From the NCBI RefSeq assembly GCF_030253575.1, contig NC_080563.1, forward strand, positions 36,745,501-36,809,500: a DNA stretch of 64,000 nucleotides, given 5' to 3'. The position numbers and the translations under genes were made by a program. This document shows, piece after piece, positions 23,412 to 35,017 of the stretch (the stretch's first letter is position 1; each line of letters starts with the position of its first letter). Source of the stretch: Rhododendron vialii. Its lineage: Eukaryota > Streptophyta > Magnoliopsida > Ericales > Ericaceae. The notes under the pieces were generated by a model. It worked only from the letters and a program-made list of their open reading frames with translations, ran no database searches and was not told the origin of the DNA.

Positions 23412-23907
23412 TGCTGAGGGGGGAGAGAGAGAATGATGGGGATCTTGTATTCGATTTCTGATATTTTGAAATTTTTGGGAATCGGCTTTTGACTTTTGAG
23501 CAGTCAAGGAGGGACTCGTCCCCCTCTCCAGTTCTTCCCTCCAGTTTTGGATTTTGTGGGCTCATGTAGGGCTCAATTTGATGATCGAAACTGTTTATCA
23601 TGTGGCTCTTGTCGAGCCAAGTGACCATATCAAAAATCAAGTTTATCAGATTTGCATTGATACCTGATCCAAACATATGAACTTGCAACCAACGGATTCC
23701 TATCCAGTGTGCCCTATGGGCCCACAAAACGCAAACTAGAGGGGAGACCGGAGAAAGGAACTAAAGGTGAGGCGAGTCCGTCATTGAGTCACCATCGATT
23801 GGATTTGGGTGACTCGGGATGAGGTAGAGTGCGTAAGTTAGTCCAGACACTCTTGACCATCGAATAAAAAATATTGTGTGATTGGTGATTCATTTCTGAA
23901 CATCTAA

Positions 23908-24637
23908 ACAGTAAGGTTGTAAATCAGTAGAGCCGAGCTACGTTTGAACTCACTCGTTTACTAAACGAGCCTAAAATTCGAGGTCAAGCTTGACTCATTT
24001 GTAAACAAGCTAAGCCCTTAGCGAGGCAAGTGTAGCTAATTTACTTTATGAGCCTCTTTAAACAGGTCAAGCCTATATAAACAAGTAGTAAAGATATAGG
24101 TACCAACGGTTTCCGTAGGGAAACCATATCGATGACCACGCCGGGCCATCTCCGGCTACCGGACGGCCGATCCGAGCCGTCCAAAAATTCTTTAAAAAAA
24201 AACCAAGGGGCCTTACGCGGGAATCAACGGCATTCGATGTGTGTAGGGTGCTTGATCTAACACCTTATTTTTCGTGTTTATATGTATATACATATATACA
24301 CAAAAAATAAGGTGCTTGATCCAACCATCCTACACACATTAGATGCCGTTAATTCTCGTATCAGGCCCCTCGGGTTTTTTTTTTAGAATTTTTGGACTGC
24401 TCGGATCGGCCGTCCGGTAGCCGGAGACGGCCTAGCGAGGCTGTCGGTATGGTTTCCCCACGGAAACCGTTAGTACTCATAGCAGTACTCATAAACAAGA
24501 CTAGCTTTTACTTGCCAAGCCAAGCTTTTGAGTATCAAGCTTGGCTCATTTATTAAACAAGCCCAAAACTCGAGCTCGACTTAATTACTAAACGAGCCGA
24601 GTCATGAACAGCTTGTTTTTTTTTGGCAGTCCTACTT
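23908..24637. mobile_element. Decayed inverted-repeat element split by a younger MITE
   Basis: Left part: AGAGCCGAGCTACGTTTGAA and TTTACTAAACGAGCC. Right part: CTCGAGCTCGACTTAATTAC and TACTAAACGAGCCGAG. The parts are partly complementary and both are rich in GAGCC/GCTCG words typical of short plant DNA elements. Borders are approximate, and no target duplication is certain. Confidence 0.45.
24100..24476. mobile_element. MITE, GGCCGATCCG family, copy A
   Basis: A 377-bp inverted-repeat element. The ends GTACCAACGGTTTCCGT and its partner at the right (ACGGAAACCGTTAGTAC) pair, as do the inner arms up to a TATATACATATATA centre. The arms carry CCGGACGGCCGATCCGAGCC and CCAAAAATTCT, shared with the copy at 32725-33108. 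No target duplication was found with confidence. Confidence 0.85.
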
Positions 24638-25808
24638 AACCGTTCATGATTTAAAAATTAAAAAAAAAAAGTAAACATAAAGGTTGGTTCATTGTTTGGA
24701 TTCCATGAGAATATTTACTAACTGTATCTCATATTTAGTTGCTCACTTAAGTCACCAAACTTAGTTTAATACAATCTATACACTATTTTACTTATTGTCA
24801 ATTAATTTTAGGTTGGATTCCTACGAGGAATCTATCACGGTATAGCTAAGTTTTTGGTGGCCTTCTCATGCACTTGAGTCTCTTGTCGAGTCAATTTCTT
24901 GCTTGCTCAACTGATAAACATAGTTGAACATGCAGTTCTATCAAGCTGTGCGTGAGGTAAAGTATTGGACTTTTATCTCACATTGTTTATTTAAGCTATT
25001 TGAGCTACGCTAACATAATCTAAAGCTATTTCATCCATGGCTAATTGATTTGAAGTTAAACTCTACGAGGCATCGAGCAATCATGTAAATAAGTATGTCG
25101 ATTGGACTTTGATAGATGGAATTTTGCACCAATGACCTTTGAGCTTGAAGATTGTGCAAATGTAGCGACACTCTTTGATTGAGTGAGATCTATAAGCTCC
25201 CTCAAAACTTAAATCTTTGGGCATAGTCTTCAATAAATCTTCTCTATCTTTCCGTCTACATTCATTACTTTAAAAAACTTCCCTCAAAATCCAAACCGAA
25301 CAGAGTCTTAATAGGGACCAAATCCTGTTCATTAAAAAGGATCCACTGGTTCGGTGGCTAAAACTCAGTTTTGAGGGCAACTACTTTGCTAGTATACAAA
25401 CCAAGAAATTGAATTTTTACAAAATGTGAAATCATATCACTGAGTAGAACCTTAAAAGAAAGACATGTATGCATCACTGGCAGTTTCTTCTCGATAATCC
25501 AAAAAAAAAACCATAGGAAGCGTGAACTAATCTATAAAATGAAGGCCGGTCAAACATCCATAATTCTGGGAATGTTAGCTTGAAACATAGGAAGCGTGAA
25601 CTAACCGATAAGCTGATCGATAACTGGAAACAGAAATGCTTTAACTTGAAACATATTTACAAATTATGCTAGAGCAAATCAATGGAGCTGTAGCACAAAA
25701 AGAATGGCAACAATGTTACAGAATTAAACCCAACACCAAGCAGCTAAGGTCGTACAAGCACAATACAAACGCAAGGAGAGTCCAAAGCATTGGAACTTGA
25801 CAAGCAGG

Positions 25809-28800
25809 TCAGAGGAGCTTCGAGATAACTTGACATGAAGTCCAAAAGACTGTCGAGGCAGCTGCAAGGAGCGCAGGGTTTTGGTATATCCTGTTTAGGA
25901 CAAAAATGAAGGAGACTAAAATCAGAACCTCACAAAATGACCACAAAGCTGACTCCATGTTCTACAATGCAAAATTCAGCCATATTCATCCAAATTAAAC
26001 ATCTGGGAAACTTTATGTGAAGGCTCTAGTGAACTATCTGGAACTATTACAGGAAGAGAAAGAGAAGAAGAGAAGCATCTGGAACTGGCTTCCACAACTG
26101 CGGCTTCCTATCTTTCTGCACGTGGTCGAATTCAATGGGTTCTCCCTCTTTATTTTTGCTTTTGGTCCATTTCTCATCATTTTTTTCATTTTTACTGACG
26201 ACAATGATTATGTAAGGCTAAGATGCACCGTCCAGTCAGCTATTTTGAGCACCGGTATGAGTCAAACACAAACTGTGGGCAGGAACTACAGGATCGTGGT
26301 TGGATAACTTGGATTATCATAAAAAGAAGTATACCACGTCCAATTGAAAATATTTGACAAGTGCGAGGAAAACCACAAAATTGACATGTGACGATGTGAA
26401 CAAGATTGTGTGGGAAGAAGATACTTATACAGGTTCAGATATGTGTTAAAAAAGGAGTCCTAATTGAATGGTCCAAAAGAATTCCCTATGATCGGCCTCA
26501 TATTAAAGAGGTCTCAAATATTGAGTATGATATCCCTTTGAACAGGTAGCCCTGGACAGAGCTCCATGGAAAAATAGGATTCATGTAGTCGACCCCAATT
26601 GCTTTGGACACAAGGCTCGGTTTGGTTTGGTTTGGTTATATCCCTTTGTATTGTCTATGATGAAACCAAATCAATCTGATTAGATAACATAAAGCCATCA
26701 AGCGAATAATGTGAATAACCCACCCGACGGCTGTTGCTCCCCAAGAAGCTACATTATATAGGACTTTGCTTCCATCCCATGCCTTCTGAAGCTTCCCCTT
26801 TTTCTTCTTCACAGAAAATGTTTTGCTCAGGGCTGGAAGATAATAACTCATAGAATATTAGATTTTCCCCTCTAAACTCTCCAACAGCCAAACCCAATAA
26901 AGGTCATAAATTCTAAGGGAAACAGCATATTGCCCCCAAATAGTTTGGATCTTTTAATTCTATAGCTCTGCATAAAAAGCAATCAAACTCACCTTCTTGG
27001 AGTTGGTTAGGGCTCAAATCCTGCACAACAAAAGCCAAATAATCAGATCACAGTTTTAATGCTTTAGTCATAATATACATGAAACAAGTTTCACATACAC
27101 AGACAGGTCACTTTTAGAAAGAATGAACAAATATCTGATCTGAGACCACAACTAAATCCAGGGCGAGAACCAGTTTAGTACACCACAACTAAATCCAGGG
27201 CGAGAACCAGTTTAGTACATATATCTTGGTCAGCCTCGACGTTAGTATATTCCAATTTGAGGCAAAGACATGCCTCACGGCCTATGCTACATCTCTTCTG
27301 AATGAATAAATTATCCATGTCGAACACTTGACACCGAGACAAGGGCATATCCATGTCCGACATGTTCAATTGGAGATTCATCTAGCATGCAGATATAACA
27401 TATATCTTCCATATTATGCATGAAATGCCCAGCGGTTCCTTACTAACACCATCCGAGAAAATAAAAGAAATACACCAAGAAATACCATGTTTGGTGTGTA
27501 CTATTTGGCTGTATCCTTGAGATGGAAATCAGACGAATCCTACACTTAGACAAATACCCGCACCCAGCAGCCGCATGCAAGTCTACTAAATAGAGGTCAT
27601 GAAGCATAGCTCCCCATTCTGATAAGAACACCCCACCTCCTACCACCCCCATCAATTGGCACGACTCAAAGCCACTAACATAATGTCAAACCACACAAAG
27701 CTAGCTACTTGTGCATCAACCACGTGCTCTTGGCACGTTTGGTGAGCTGGCCTCCTCAGTCTATCTCCTTTCAACAGCAGCCCATGTCTTTCGATTCCAA
27801 GCAGGAAATTCGTTCTGGTACCTTGGAAACTATGCCTCACCTGAGCACCTCTCCACCTCTACCAATCCAACACCACCTCATTGAAGCGTCATACTTTCGT
27901 AATGCTCCACAACAAGCCTACTCAACTCCATTCGCCAGTAATGATTGAGGATGACATCTTTGAATGGTGATAAATTTCAATCTGAATGTTAAGTTTACAA
28001 CACTCTTAAACTTAACAATCATATAACCATCTCAGTTTTAGGGTCAGAATACCCAAAACAAAATTAAATTGAAGGACTATTGGAATACTGCCAACAAGTT
28101 GTCATATTATCATCTGGACAGTGAAAATAAAGGCTATGAAGGTGAGCAAGCTAGTACTTCCTAATTTGATTCTACTCAAGTTGTTCTCCTCAAACTAAAA
28201 TCACATGACAGGCCTGATGGCTGAACTTGGCCTGAACCCATCAATCAATCCATGTAAAGGCAATCAAGAAAAACGCATGAATTTATATGGAAAGAAATCA
28301 AGTATATTCTGCTTACTGTCAATAGATTATTATCAGTAGACATTAGAAATTTAAGTATTCGACTATATTCTATTCTGATCAATGCAATAATTTCACACAC
28401 CTTTGTCTGTTTAAGGGATATCAGATATGTGGCCACGAAGCATGCGATTCCCTCGACTATATCTTCTTGCCTAACTAAAACATAGTCCTCTTGGTCAACC
28501 TCTGTACTTCCACCTTCCCATAGATCAGTGTCACTAACCATATCCCAAGAACTCCCTTCTTCTGGCATCATAGATGAATTACAAGAGCAATCAATAGCAC
28601 AAACATCAATTCTTTTTGAAGGGGCTGCTGGAAACACGAAAGATAACAAGCTTGCATGTTCATACAAAAAACTGAGCTTGTCCAAGATTCTAAAGTTCTA
28701 CTTTCAAGACAAGTAGAAGTAGTTTTGCAGTAGTTAAACATCAAGGTTTTTTTTATCATGTGCAAATAATTTCATAAGCAAGAATATTCTCAAAGAAACC

Positions 28801-30302
28801 GTCTTTAGATGCATACCAGCCATAACCGACATCTGGGCACACTCCAGTTTTTCTAGGAAATCAGGGCATTCAATTCTAGATTTAAGAAGATCGCACAACT
28901 GCAAGAAAGAACAAAATCAGGCATGGAATTGTCAGAGATCAGGTTGATAAGTAAACGACGAATCAACTACTGTATCAACCAGAGTCATTCATATACATTT
29001 GTATGCATTTAGACTTTGTGGTGATTGCAAAAGGAAGTTGTTGGATACTTGGATTAGAGATCAAGACTAGATAGAAGAACCGATGAAGGAATGATCAATA
29101 ACCAATCAGCCTTCTTGTACACTCTTCAAAGCACATAAACTGAATTGCTATACTAAAGTAGACTCACGTGCAACTCCTAAATACAATGTCGGATTGGATC
29201 CCCTTCAGTGATAAGTGTTCTGGTTGGACCACACAACTATTGGACCCACACACCATGCTTAAATCTGGACCAAAATATACGTGTAAAGCTTCGGGTAAAT
29301 TATTTTTTGATAAAGACAATGGGTATTATTGATGTTTAGTGATCTATTTTTTAGCTTTTCATCAAATTTGTAGGATTAATCGTTCGTCTTAACGAGAAGA
29401 ATAAAAAAATACAGAAATATGTATCAAGTTATAAAACAAGTCCATGAGGAGCATGACGCTAAAGACTGGAAACTGTCTTTCTGAATTTTTTTCCACCTAT
29501 AGTGAACTTTTTGGAGCTTTTAATCATAAATTGTTATTGTTTAGATCCTACTTGTCGAGATGAACGACCAACGATTAAGCGGATTTGATTAAGATTAAAA
29601 GAAAACAACCAAAAGAAGTGAAAATTCAGCCGAAAGGTTATGAGCTGAGCTGGGGCTTGATAATTATTATCACGGGCATTCAAGCATCTAGTTTGGTTAG
29701 GCTGTAGCATTAAACTAGAAGGTCTCAGATTCCATATTCAGAAAAATAACAAGATTTATTTCCTTATTGGCCCCACTTCAGAGCCGTGAAAGTAAACGAC
29801 TGTAGATTTGTTTTGCTCATTGTAAACTGCATTAATATCTAGGTTTTTTTCTTTCATCGGCTCATATCCAGGTTAAAAAAAACCAATAACTCAAAATAGA
29901 ATCTACTTCTCCTCTAGAATCCTGCAGTACCCTAAAAGTCGCTAGCACTAGTCGGCCGGTAGAGGGGCGCTAGCGCCTAGAGGCTGAATCGGCCGCCGCC
30001 GCCTAGACCGAATTTTAGAGCAGAGGAATCCAGTCCGGACACAAAATTCAGTTCGATTCCAGTATAATCCGGACTGGATTCCGTCGGAATTCAAAGAGAA
30101 AATCGCTCACCTCGTCGGCCTCCTTATTGAGGCACGGCGCCGGCGAACCCTGCGCTGCGGCGCAGCCGGCATCGCCGTCGACATTGGCGGTGTCGCCGAG
30201 CGATTGGAGGGCTCTCTGGCACTGGTGGAGAACTGCCTCCAAGGTCTTCCTCTTCACACGAAGTTGTTCTCTCTCCGACTCGGCCCTCACGTCTACTTCC
30301 AT
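25809..30302 (-). CDS. Uncharacterised plant protein, 239 residues
   Basis: Six coding exons read leftward: 30302-30111, 28898-28817, 28627-28401, 27020-26993, 26832-26724 and 25890-25809; all phases agree. The N-terminus (MEVDVRAESEREQLRVKRKT) is charged and helical. The middle is acidic, with EEGSSWDMVSDTDLW and a motif YVLVRQEDIVEGIACFVATY. The C-terminal part has a basic patch (SVKKKKGKLQKAWDGSK) followed by a hydrophobic stretch (VASWGATAVGIYQNPALLAA and on) ending in SCQVISKLL, which could be a membrane anchor. I have the impression that the YVLVRQEDI to ISKLL part is conserved among plant proteins of unknown function but cannot name it. Exon 3 has two possible acceptors three bases apart. 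No enzyme motif is visible. Confidence 0.85.
29925..30022. mobile_element. Degenerate hAT-type MITE (CTAGTCGG family), third copy
   Basis: It starts CAGTACCCTAAAAGTCGCTAG, close to the complete copy at 44955 (CAATGTTCTAAAAGTCGCTAG), and ends near AATTTTAGAGCA. Between lie GC-rich words, CTAGTCGGCCGG and GGGGCGCTAGCGCCTAG. It is shorter than the complete copy, and the flanking AGAATCCT/AGGAATCC is at best a damaged target duplication. It lies in intron 1 of the 25809-30302 gene. Confidence 0.6.
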
Positions 30303-30364
30303 TACGCCAGAAACGGGTTACGTACGAAGTATATTGATTTGGATAATTGGATGTGTAGTTATAT

Positions 30365-30366
<2 letters not shown>

Positions 30367-30406
<40 letters not shown>
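30367..30406. repeat. (AG)n microsatellite in the 5' flank
   Basis: Twenty AG units lie about 65 bp upstream of the start codon of the minus-strand gene (CT-rich on its sense strand), so the tract is probably in its 5' untranslated region or core promoter. Confidence 0.92.
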
Positions 30407-30408
<2 letters not shown>

Positions 30409-30486
30409 TGCCAAAGCCTAAATAATCACGGAGTATAAATTCGTCGCAACGGTCAAGTACTAATTATTTCCAATTTGGGAACAGGT

Positions 30487-30895
30487 CCACCATACCCCTG
30501 GCCTCAAGGCCCCAATTTGTGAGCTCCATGTCGTTAAGACAATAATCTGAATCGTTCATCTCGTCAAGATGAAGCAATATGCAACAGTGGCATTATTATT
30601 CAACACTAGGCTTAGTAATCGCATAAACTCTCATTTTTATGTAATCGCACATTGACAGGCACATTAATTATTCGTGCCGTTTGTTACAAATTGGACCATC
30701 AGTTTGAAAATTACTATATATAATGACCAATTTACAAAACTAGACATAATTAGTTAGTGTATTATGGATATCTGATCAAATTAAATTTTTATTTGCTACT
30801 TCGTCTGAGTAAGATTGACGAAGTGAACTGTTCGGATATTCGTCGTTGGCTTTGTAAAACCCAAAAAGGGGTGGTCTTGAGGGGTATGGTGGAGA
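30487..30895. repeat. Pair of inverted repeats with CCACCATACCCCT
   Basis: CCACCATACCCCTGGCCTCAA at the left and AGGGGTATGGTGGAG at the right face each other about 400 bp apart, with further partial pairing (GGCCCC against GGGGTGG). They could be the ends of an old DNA element upstream of the uncharacterised gene. The interior shows nothing recognisable. Confidence 0.4.
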
Positions 30896-30995
30896 TGGGA
30901 TCTTGGGAGTCGCTGCTCATTTGAGCTTTGCTCTCGAAATCTAAATTGACAATATGAGCTGTTTCTTGTTGCAGCTCCAAACGTTGAATTGGGGA

Positions 30996-31187
30996 TGGTG
31001 CTATGCAGTAGTGTGAGCAGCACTGTGTTGCGCACTTTTGAGCCGTCGGATCGTGCATCCGACGGCTTGGATCTCATCTCGGCAATGAACAACTCTCGAT
31101 CGTTGGTTGCTGAGATGAGATCCGAGCTGTCGGATGCACGATGCGACGGCTCGGAGGTGCACGCTGTGCACCACACTACACAGCACC
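30996..31187. mobile_element. Foldback MITE with GCCGTCGGATCGTGCATCCG arms
   Basis: The left arm has GAGCCGTCGGATCGTGCATC and TTGGATCTCATCTCGGCAA; the right arm is its reverse complement with about one change in ten. The ends GGTGCTATGCAGTAGTG and CACTACACAGCACC pair. The centre is about 20 bp. Short frames on both strands (about 30796-31213) are by-products of this symmetry. Confidence 0.8.
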
Positions 31188-31199
31188 AACCTGAAGTCC

Positions 31200-32460
31200 T
31201 CCAAACATTGTAGGAGTAAATAATTTAATTTACGTAAGAAAAAATCAATTTGATAAGTATGATATTCATTTTAATAATTAGGTATTCGGGGCAGCTTGTG
31301 TGTAACTCGACTAATCTCTGAATTCTGAAATTAAAGACCGAAAAAAAACTTTTGTGGCCTCACAATAATTGTTAGAACCAGAGTTCTGACCTTGAGAGCT
31401 TATGAAGAAGCGAATCCCTTAGTTTCGAGCCTTAACCATTAGGCCAATCCCATAGGTTAATATCCAGTCAAGTTAATCGGATATCAGCAAGTAGTAAGTA
31501 CCTATTTCAAATCAATTAATCCATTTTTCTCGAGAAATATGTATGCTCAATGTCCCGAAAAATCTTTTTGGTGGACAACATGAGAACCTGAAAATACATT
31601 TGAACACGCTTTTTATTTTATAAGTTGGTGCTATTTATTTACCGGGACATTCTCTCGTGTGAATTTCTAACATCTCTTTTTAATATAGTATGACTTTGAT
31701 AGTGCGACGAAATAAATCTCTCTCCAATCTTCATTAGACGCAAGTATCTCCCAACAAATAAATTTTCTAAGGGTATCTACAATACTATAATTAAAAATTG
31801 ATAATCAAAAGTTGCCACATCAGTTTTTTTAATTATTCATTTAAGAGATTGTTAAGGTTAGCAATGTAGATGTCTACGATGACATAATCAAAATTGGATA
31901 ACCAAAACTTATCGCATCATCTTTTCAAACTGCAAAAAGTTAAAAACTGTGAACAATAGAAAATAGTTTTTCTAAAAAAAAAACTATTTTAAAAAAAAAC
32001 TGTTATCTAGAAAAACAATTTTTTAGTAAAATATTTTTTTCAAAATTATTGTTCGAAAAGAAAGAGAGTGGAAAAGGAAAGGAGAGAACATTTTTGTATA
32101 ATGATTGATGTATTTGATTGAGAATATGTAGGGGCTATTAAATTTAGTTATTATGAAAATGTTACTAGTTTTTGTTATCCAAACACTAAAATTTGATTAT
32201 TTCTTCGGAGGTTGTTAAATTTATTATAGCTAGCATTGTAGCCATATTTTGTATTAACTTTAAAAAAAATTTACTTTTGATTATGATATTGTGAATACTC
32301 TAAGGTGGCAGTGTCATCACGACATGTTGATTGGCGACTACTAGCGATTCCAAGATCAGTTCCCAAGTCACATGTATAAAAAAATTCTAAATAAAATATA
32401 CATGTTGATTGGCTACTGCTAGCGGCTCCAATCTCTCAGTTGCCAATTCACAAAGAGCTA
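31200..32460. other. AT-rich spacer
   Basis: Strongly AT-rich with long A and T runs around 31970-32040 and 32260. No gene or RNA is supported. The words GACATGTTGATTGGCGACTA and CATGTTGATTGGCTACTGCT (near 32320 and 32402) form a small direct repeat. Confidence 0.55.
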
Positions 32461-32468
32461 GACATTAA

Positions 32469-33348
32469 GACTCCGTTTGTTTCAATGTAAAATCTTTTGC
32501 AATAAAAAATATTTTCCATGTAAATGATTTTACGTGAAAATATTTTACACAATTATCGTTTTAGCTGTTTGGTTCTGTAATAGGAAAACAATGGCATTTA
32601 TTGGAGGGAAAAAAATCCCACATGGCAGTGAGCATTCTGAAGACACCTGTTTAACATGGTTCCTTGCCTTCTCTCTCTAAAATTAACTGTCTCTGTCATC
32701 AAACAGTGGAGGAATATGGGGTTACGGAGAATGATACCCCACCGCGGTTCCCCACCGAACCGCCCACCGCACGTATGCCGGGCCCCCTCTGGGCACCGGA
32801 CGGCCGATCCGATCCGTTCAAAAATTCTATAAAAAAAAACCGAGTGGGTCTATGTCAAAATCAACGGCATCCGACATGTGTAAATGCTCGATCCGAACTT
32901 CCATCTTTTAACGGCTCGGATCTCTGATTTTTGGAAGTTCGGATCGAGCACTTAAACATGTCGGATGCCGTTGATTTTCGCGTTGACCCACTGGGTTTTT
33001 TTTTTAGAATTTTTGGACGGATCGGATCGGCCGTCCAATGGCCGGAGTGGACCCAGCATGCGTGCGGTCGGCGGTTCGGTGGGAGAACCGCGGTGGGGGT
33101 ATCATCTGTGGGGTTATGCTTTTAATTTTTCAAATTTGGTAGAACAGTTCTCTCAGCAGTTGCCAGGGGACATACGGGGAAAAGAATTGTAAATGACTTG
33201 CGAAGATTGTTGTCGTAAGTTAATTTACCTTGAGTTGGTGGAAAACATTTTACAGGTAGAACATTTTCCCCAACACATGTGCAACCAAACACCATAAATT
33301 TGAAAAATATTCTTGAGAAAAATATTTTCAGTTCAAACAAACAGAGCC
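32469..33348. mobile_element. PIF/Harbinger-type MITE interrupted by another MITE
   Basis: The ends GACTCCGTTTGTTT and AAACAAACAGAGCC are inverted repeats, and TAA flanks both sides (32466-32468 and 33349-33351), the three-base target duplication typical of PIF/Harbinger elements. The inner arms contain AAAATATTTT and GGTGGAAAACATTTTAC words. Without the inserted 0.4 kb it would be about 490 bp. Confidence 0.75.
32725..33108. mobile_element. MITE, GGCCGATCCG family, copy B, nested
   Basis: A 384-bp inverted-repeat element inside the PIF-type element. The ends GATACCCCACCGCGGTTC and GAACCGCGGTGGGGGTATC pair, and the arms share CACCGGACGGCCGATCCGAT and CAAAAATTCTATAAAAAAAAAC with copy A at 24100. 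TGGGGTTA lies on both sides (32717-32724 and 33109-33116), with a ninth base that is C on one side and T on the other; 8-9 bp suggests a hAT or Mutator-type transposase. Confidence 0.85.
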
Positions 33349-33504
33349 TAAATATATTATCTCGAATTGCTAGAGTTGGACATTTTAATGTTAATTGCTA
33401 GTATTAAACAAGCGAGCTTAATTTAGGACTTATAATAGTGTAGTTAGCTTCTTATAAAGGCACTCTTATTTTAGTTAAGCTGCGGATTTTTCCTTTTCTC
33501 TCAT

Positions 33505-33790
33505 TTCCCAACCAAAATTTGATAATTCGAGCCTCTTAATGTGTTCATAACGTGATTTTAAGGGTAACTGTGAGAAATCAGCAAAAAAAGAGAGACTATG
33601 AATAGCTTCATCCAAGCAGTTTTTATTTGAACCGTTCGATAAAAAATAAACAAAAACTGCTAGGATAAAGCCTTTTCCGGTCCTTTTTTTTTTTTACTGA
33701 TTTCACGCGAATACCCTTAAAATTACGTTCTGAACATATTGAACGGCTCGGATCATCATAAATTGGTCGGGAAACTGGGGAAAGGGACGT
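33505..33790. mobile_element. MITE, GAACGTGATTTTAAG family, decayed copy
   Basis: The arms carry AATGTGTTCATAACGTGATT and TTTTAAGGGTAAC on the left and their diverged reverse complement on the right (TTAAAATTACGTTCTGAACA, GAACGGCTCGGATCATC). The centre contains a second small palindrome with AAAAACTGC. It belongs to the family of the intact copy at 60896-61249 but lacks clear ends. Confidence 0.7.
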
Positions 33791-34119
33791 CCTCACTTTT
33801 ATATGGTAAAAGCGCACTTATAAGAAGTTTTATGTATAATAATAGTAGATGAGTGTCATACAAATAGCCTTTAACTTACTGATTGGTAAACTATTTAATG
33901 TTAGTACTACTACTCAAAAGCAAATTCAAAAGCACAATAATTTTCTTTAGCTATAGTTGATTTAGGTTTTGAGGATAATAAATAGATAGAAAGAGAAAAT
34001 TGAGGTTAATAATTAGAGAAAAAACTTATTAGGAACGTACACAAATAGAGGTTGGTTTTAGAGACCCAAAGCAAGCATATTTTGTGTTTACTAAGGTCGA
34101 GTTAAGTCGGCTGTAATTC

Positions 34120-35004
34120 TGTAACAACCCGGATTCACAAGTACCACGATATATAAAAGACCACAATCTGACTTTTATTCCCAAATTTTTTTTTTTTACA
34201 ATTTATAACTATCTCTAAAATAAATAAACAACACCCACTCTCGCAGCAACTCGGACGAGCCCGCACCACCAGCACCTGACCCCCTAACCAACCTGCAAGC
34301 TGGAGTCCAAAAGGACCCCAGGAGTGTGTGAGACATAACAACGTGTACAATATCAACATCAAATAAACTGCACAACGTCAATCACCACGTATAACACCAA
34401 CCACGAATATAACACGTTCCACATAAATGGAACCACATATCCGGTCCTCCTCGGTATATGACGGATGACATACCACCTCACTAGCCTCACCACAGCCCAT
34501 TGGCCAACATGTCTTTTGGCATAGCTTATTAGCCTAGTCACCCCGCCACATACCAAACAGTTCCACGACATACGGTCACCGCACATAACACAACCAACAA
34601 GAACCCAACATTAATATTGTACGAGAAATATGTATCTCATACTCACCCTCAAATCGCCTTGAATATCGCACCTAAGTTCATCTCCGGAGGCCTCTGCTAT
34701 AGTTTCAGTTTCTTTTCTTTTAGTTCCCTTTACTAACATATTGAAACCGTGCGCCCAACATAGACCACCAAACTGCCTCCTTCCTAAGCTTTCCAATTGC
34801 CTTTCCTTCCTTTATACAAAACGTAATGAACTCAAAGTGGACACATGTCCAACACTTGTTCACCTATCTTTATTAAAACTCTTTTATTAGATATATATGC
34901 ACACAAGTTGACCACCTGTGCACACTCCACGCCACACACCTTCACTTACAGCCACCTAATACTTACATGCATAAATCAATAAATTTAGTATACGGGGTAT
35001 TACA
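34120..35004 (-). repeat. Left LTR (3' LTR of the element)
   Basis: 885 bp, bounded on the plus strand by TGTAACAACCCGG and GGGGTATTACA. Several short open frames repeat exactly in both LTRs and are not genes. Confidence 0.95.
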
Positions 35005-35017
35005 ATATCCCCTCCTT
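35005..35017 (-). promoter_or_regulatory. Polypurine tract
   Basis: AAGGAGGGGATAT on the minus strand, directly upstream of the 3' LTR, is the expected start site for plus-strand DNA synthesis. Confidence 0.85.

Larger units (their letters stand above)
23520..25808. other. Spacer between the 14-3-3 gene and the next minus-strand gene
   Basis: It holds the 14-3-3 promoter (left end) and the 3' flank of the 25809-30302 gene (right end). The middle is taken up by a repeat with GAGCCGAGCT/AGCTCGACTT words (about 23908-24637), split by the MITE at 24100-24476. From 24640 to 25800 no element or gene is supported. Confidence 0.55.

Noticed and set aside
22992..23417. Plus-strand open frame of 141 codons opposite the 14-3-3 exon
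   Set aside because: It is the antisense shadow of the conserved exon, with no family match.
22990..23727. Long open frame (245 codons) on the minus strand over the 14-3-3 exon
   Set aside because: It is out of frame with the clearly conserved 14-3-3 exon and is Arg/Gly-rich, as expected from a shifted reading of GC-rich coding DNA.
26017..26307. 96-codon plus-strand frame inside the unknown gene
   Set aside because: It lies in an intron on the opposite strand, has no recognisable domain and no splice or promoter support.
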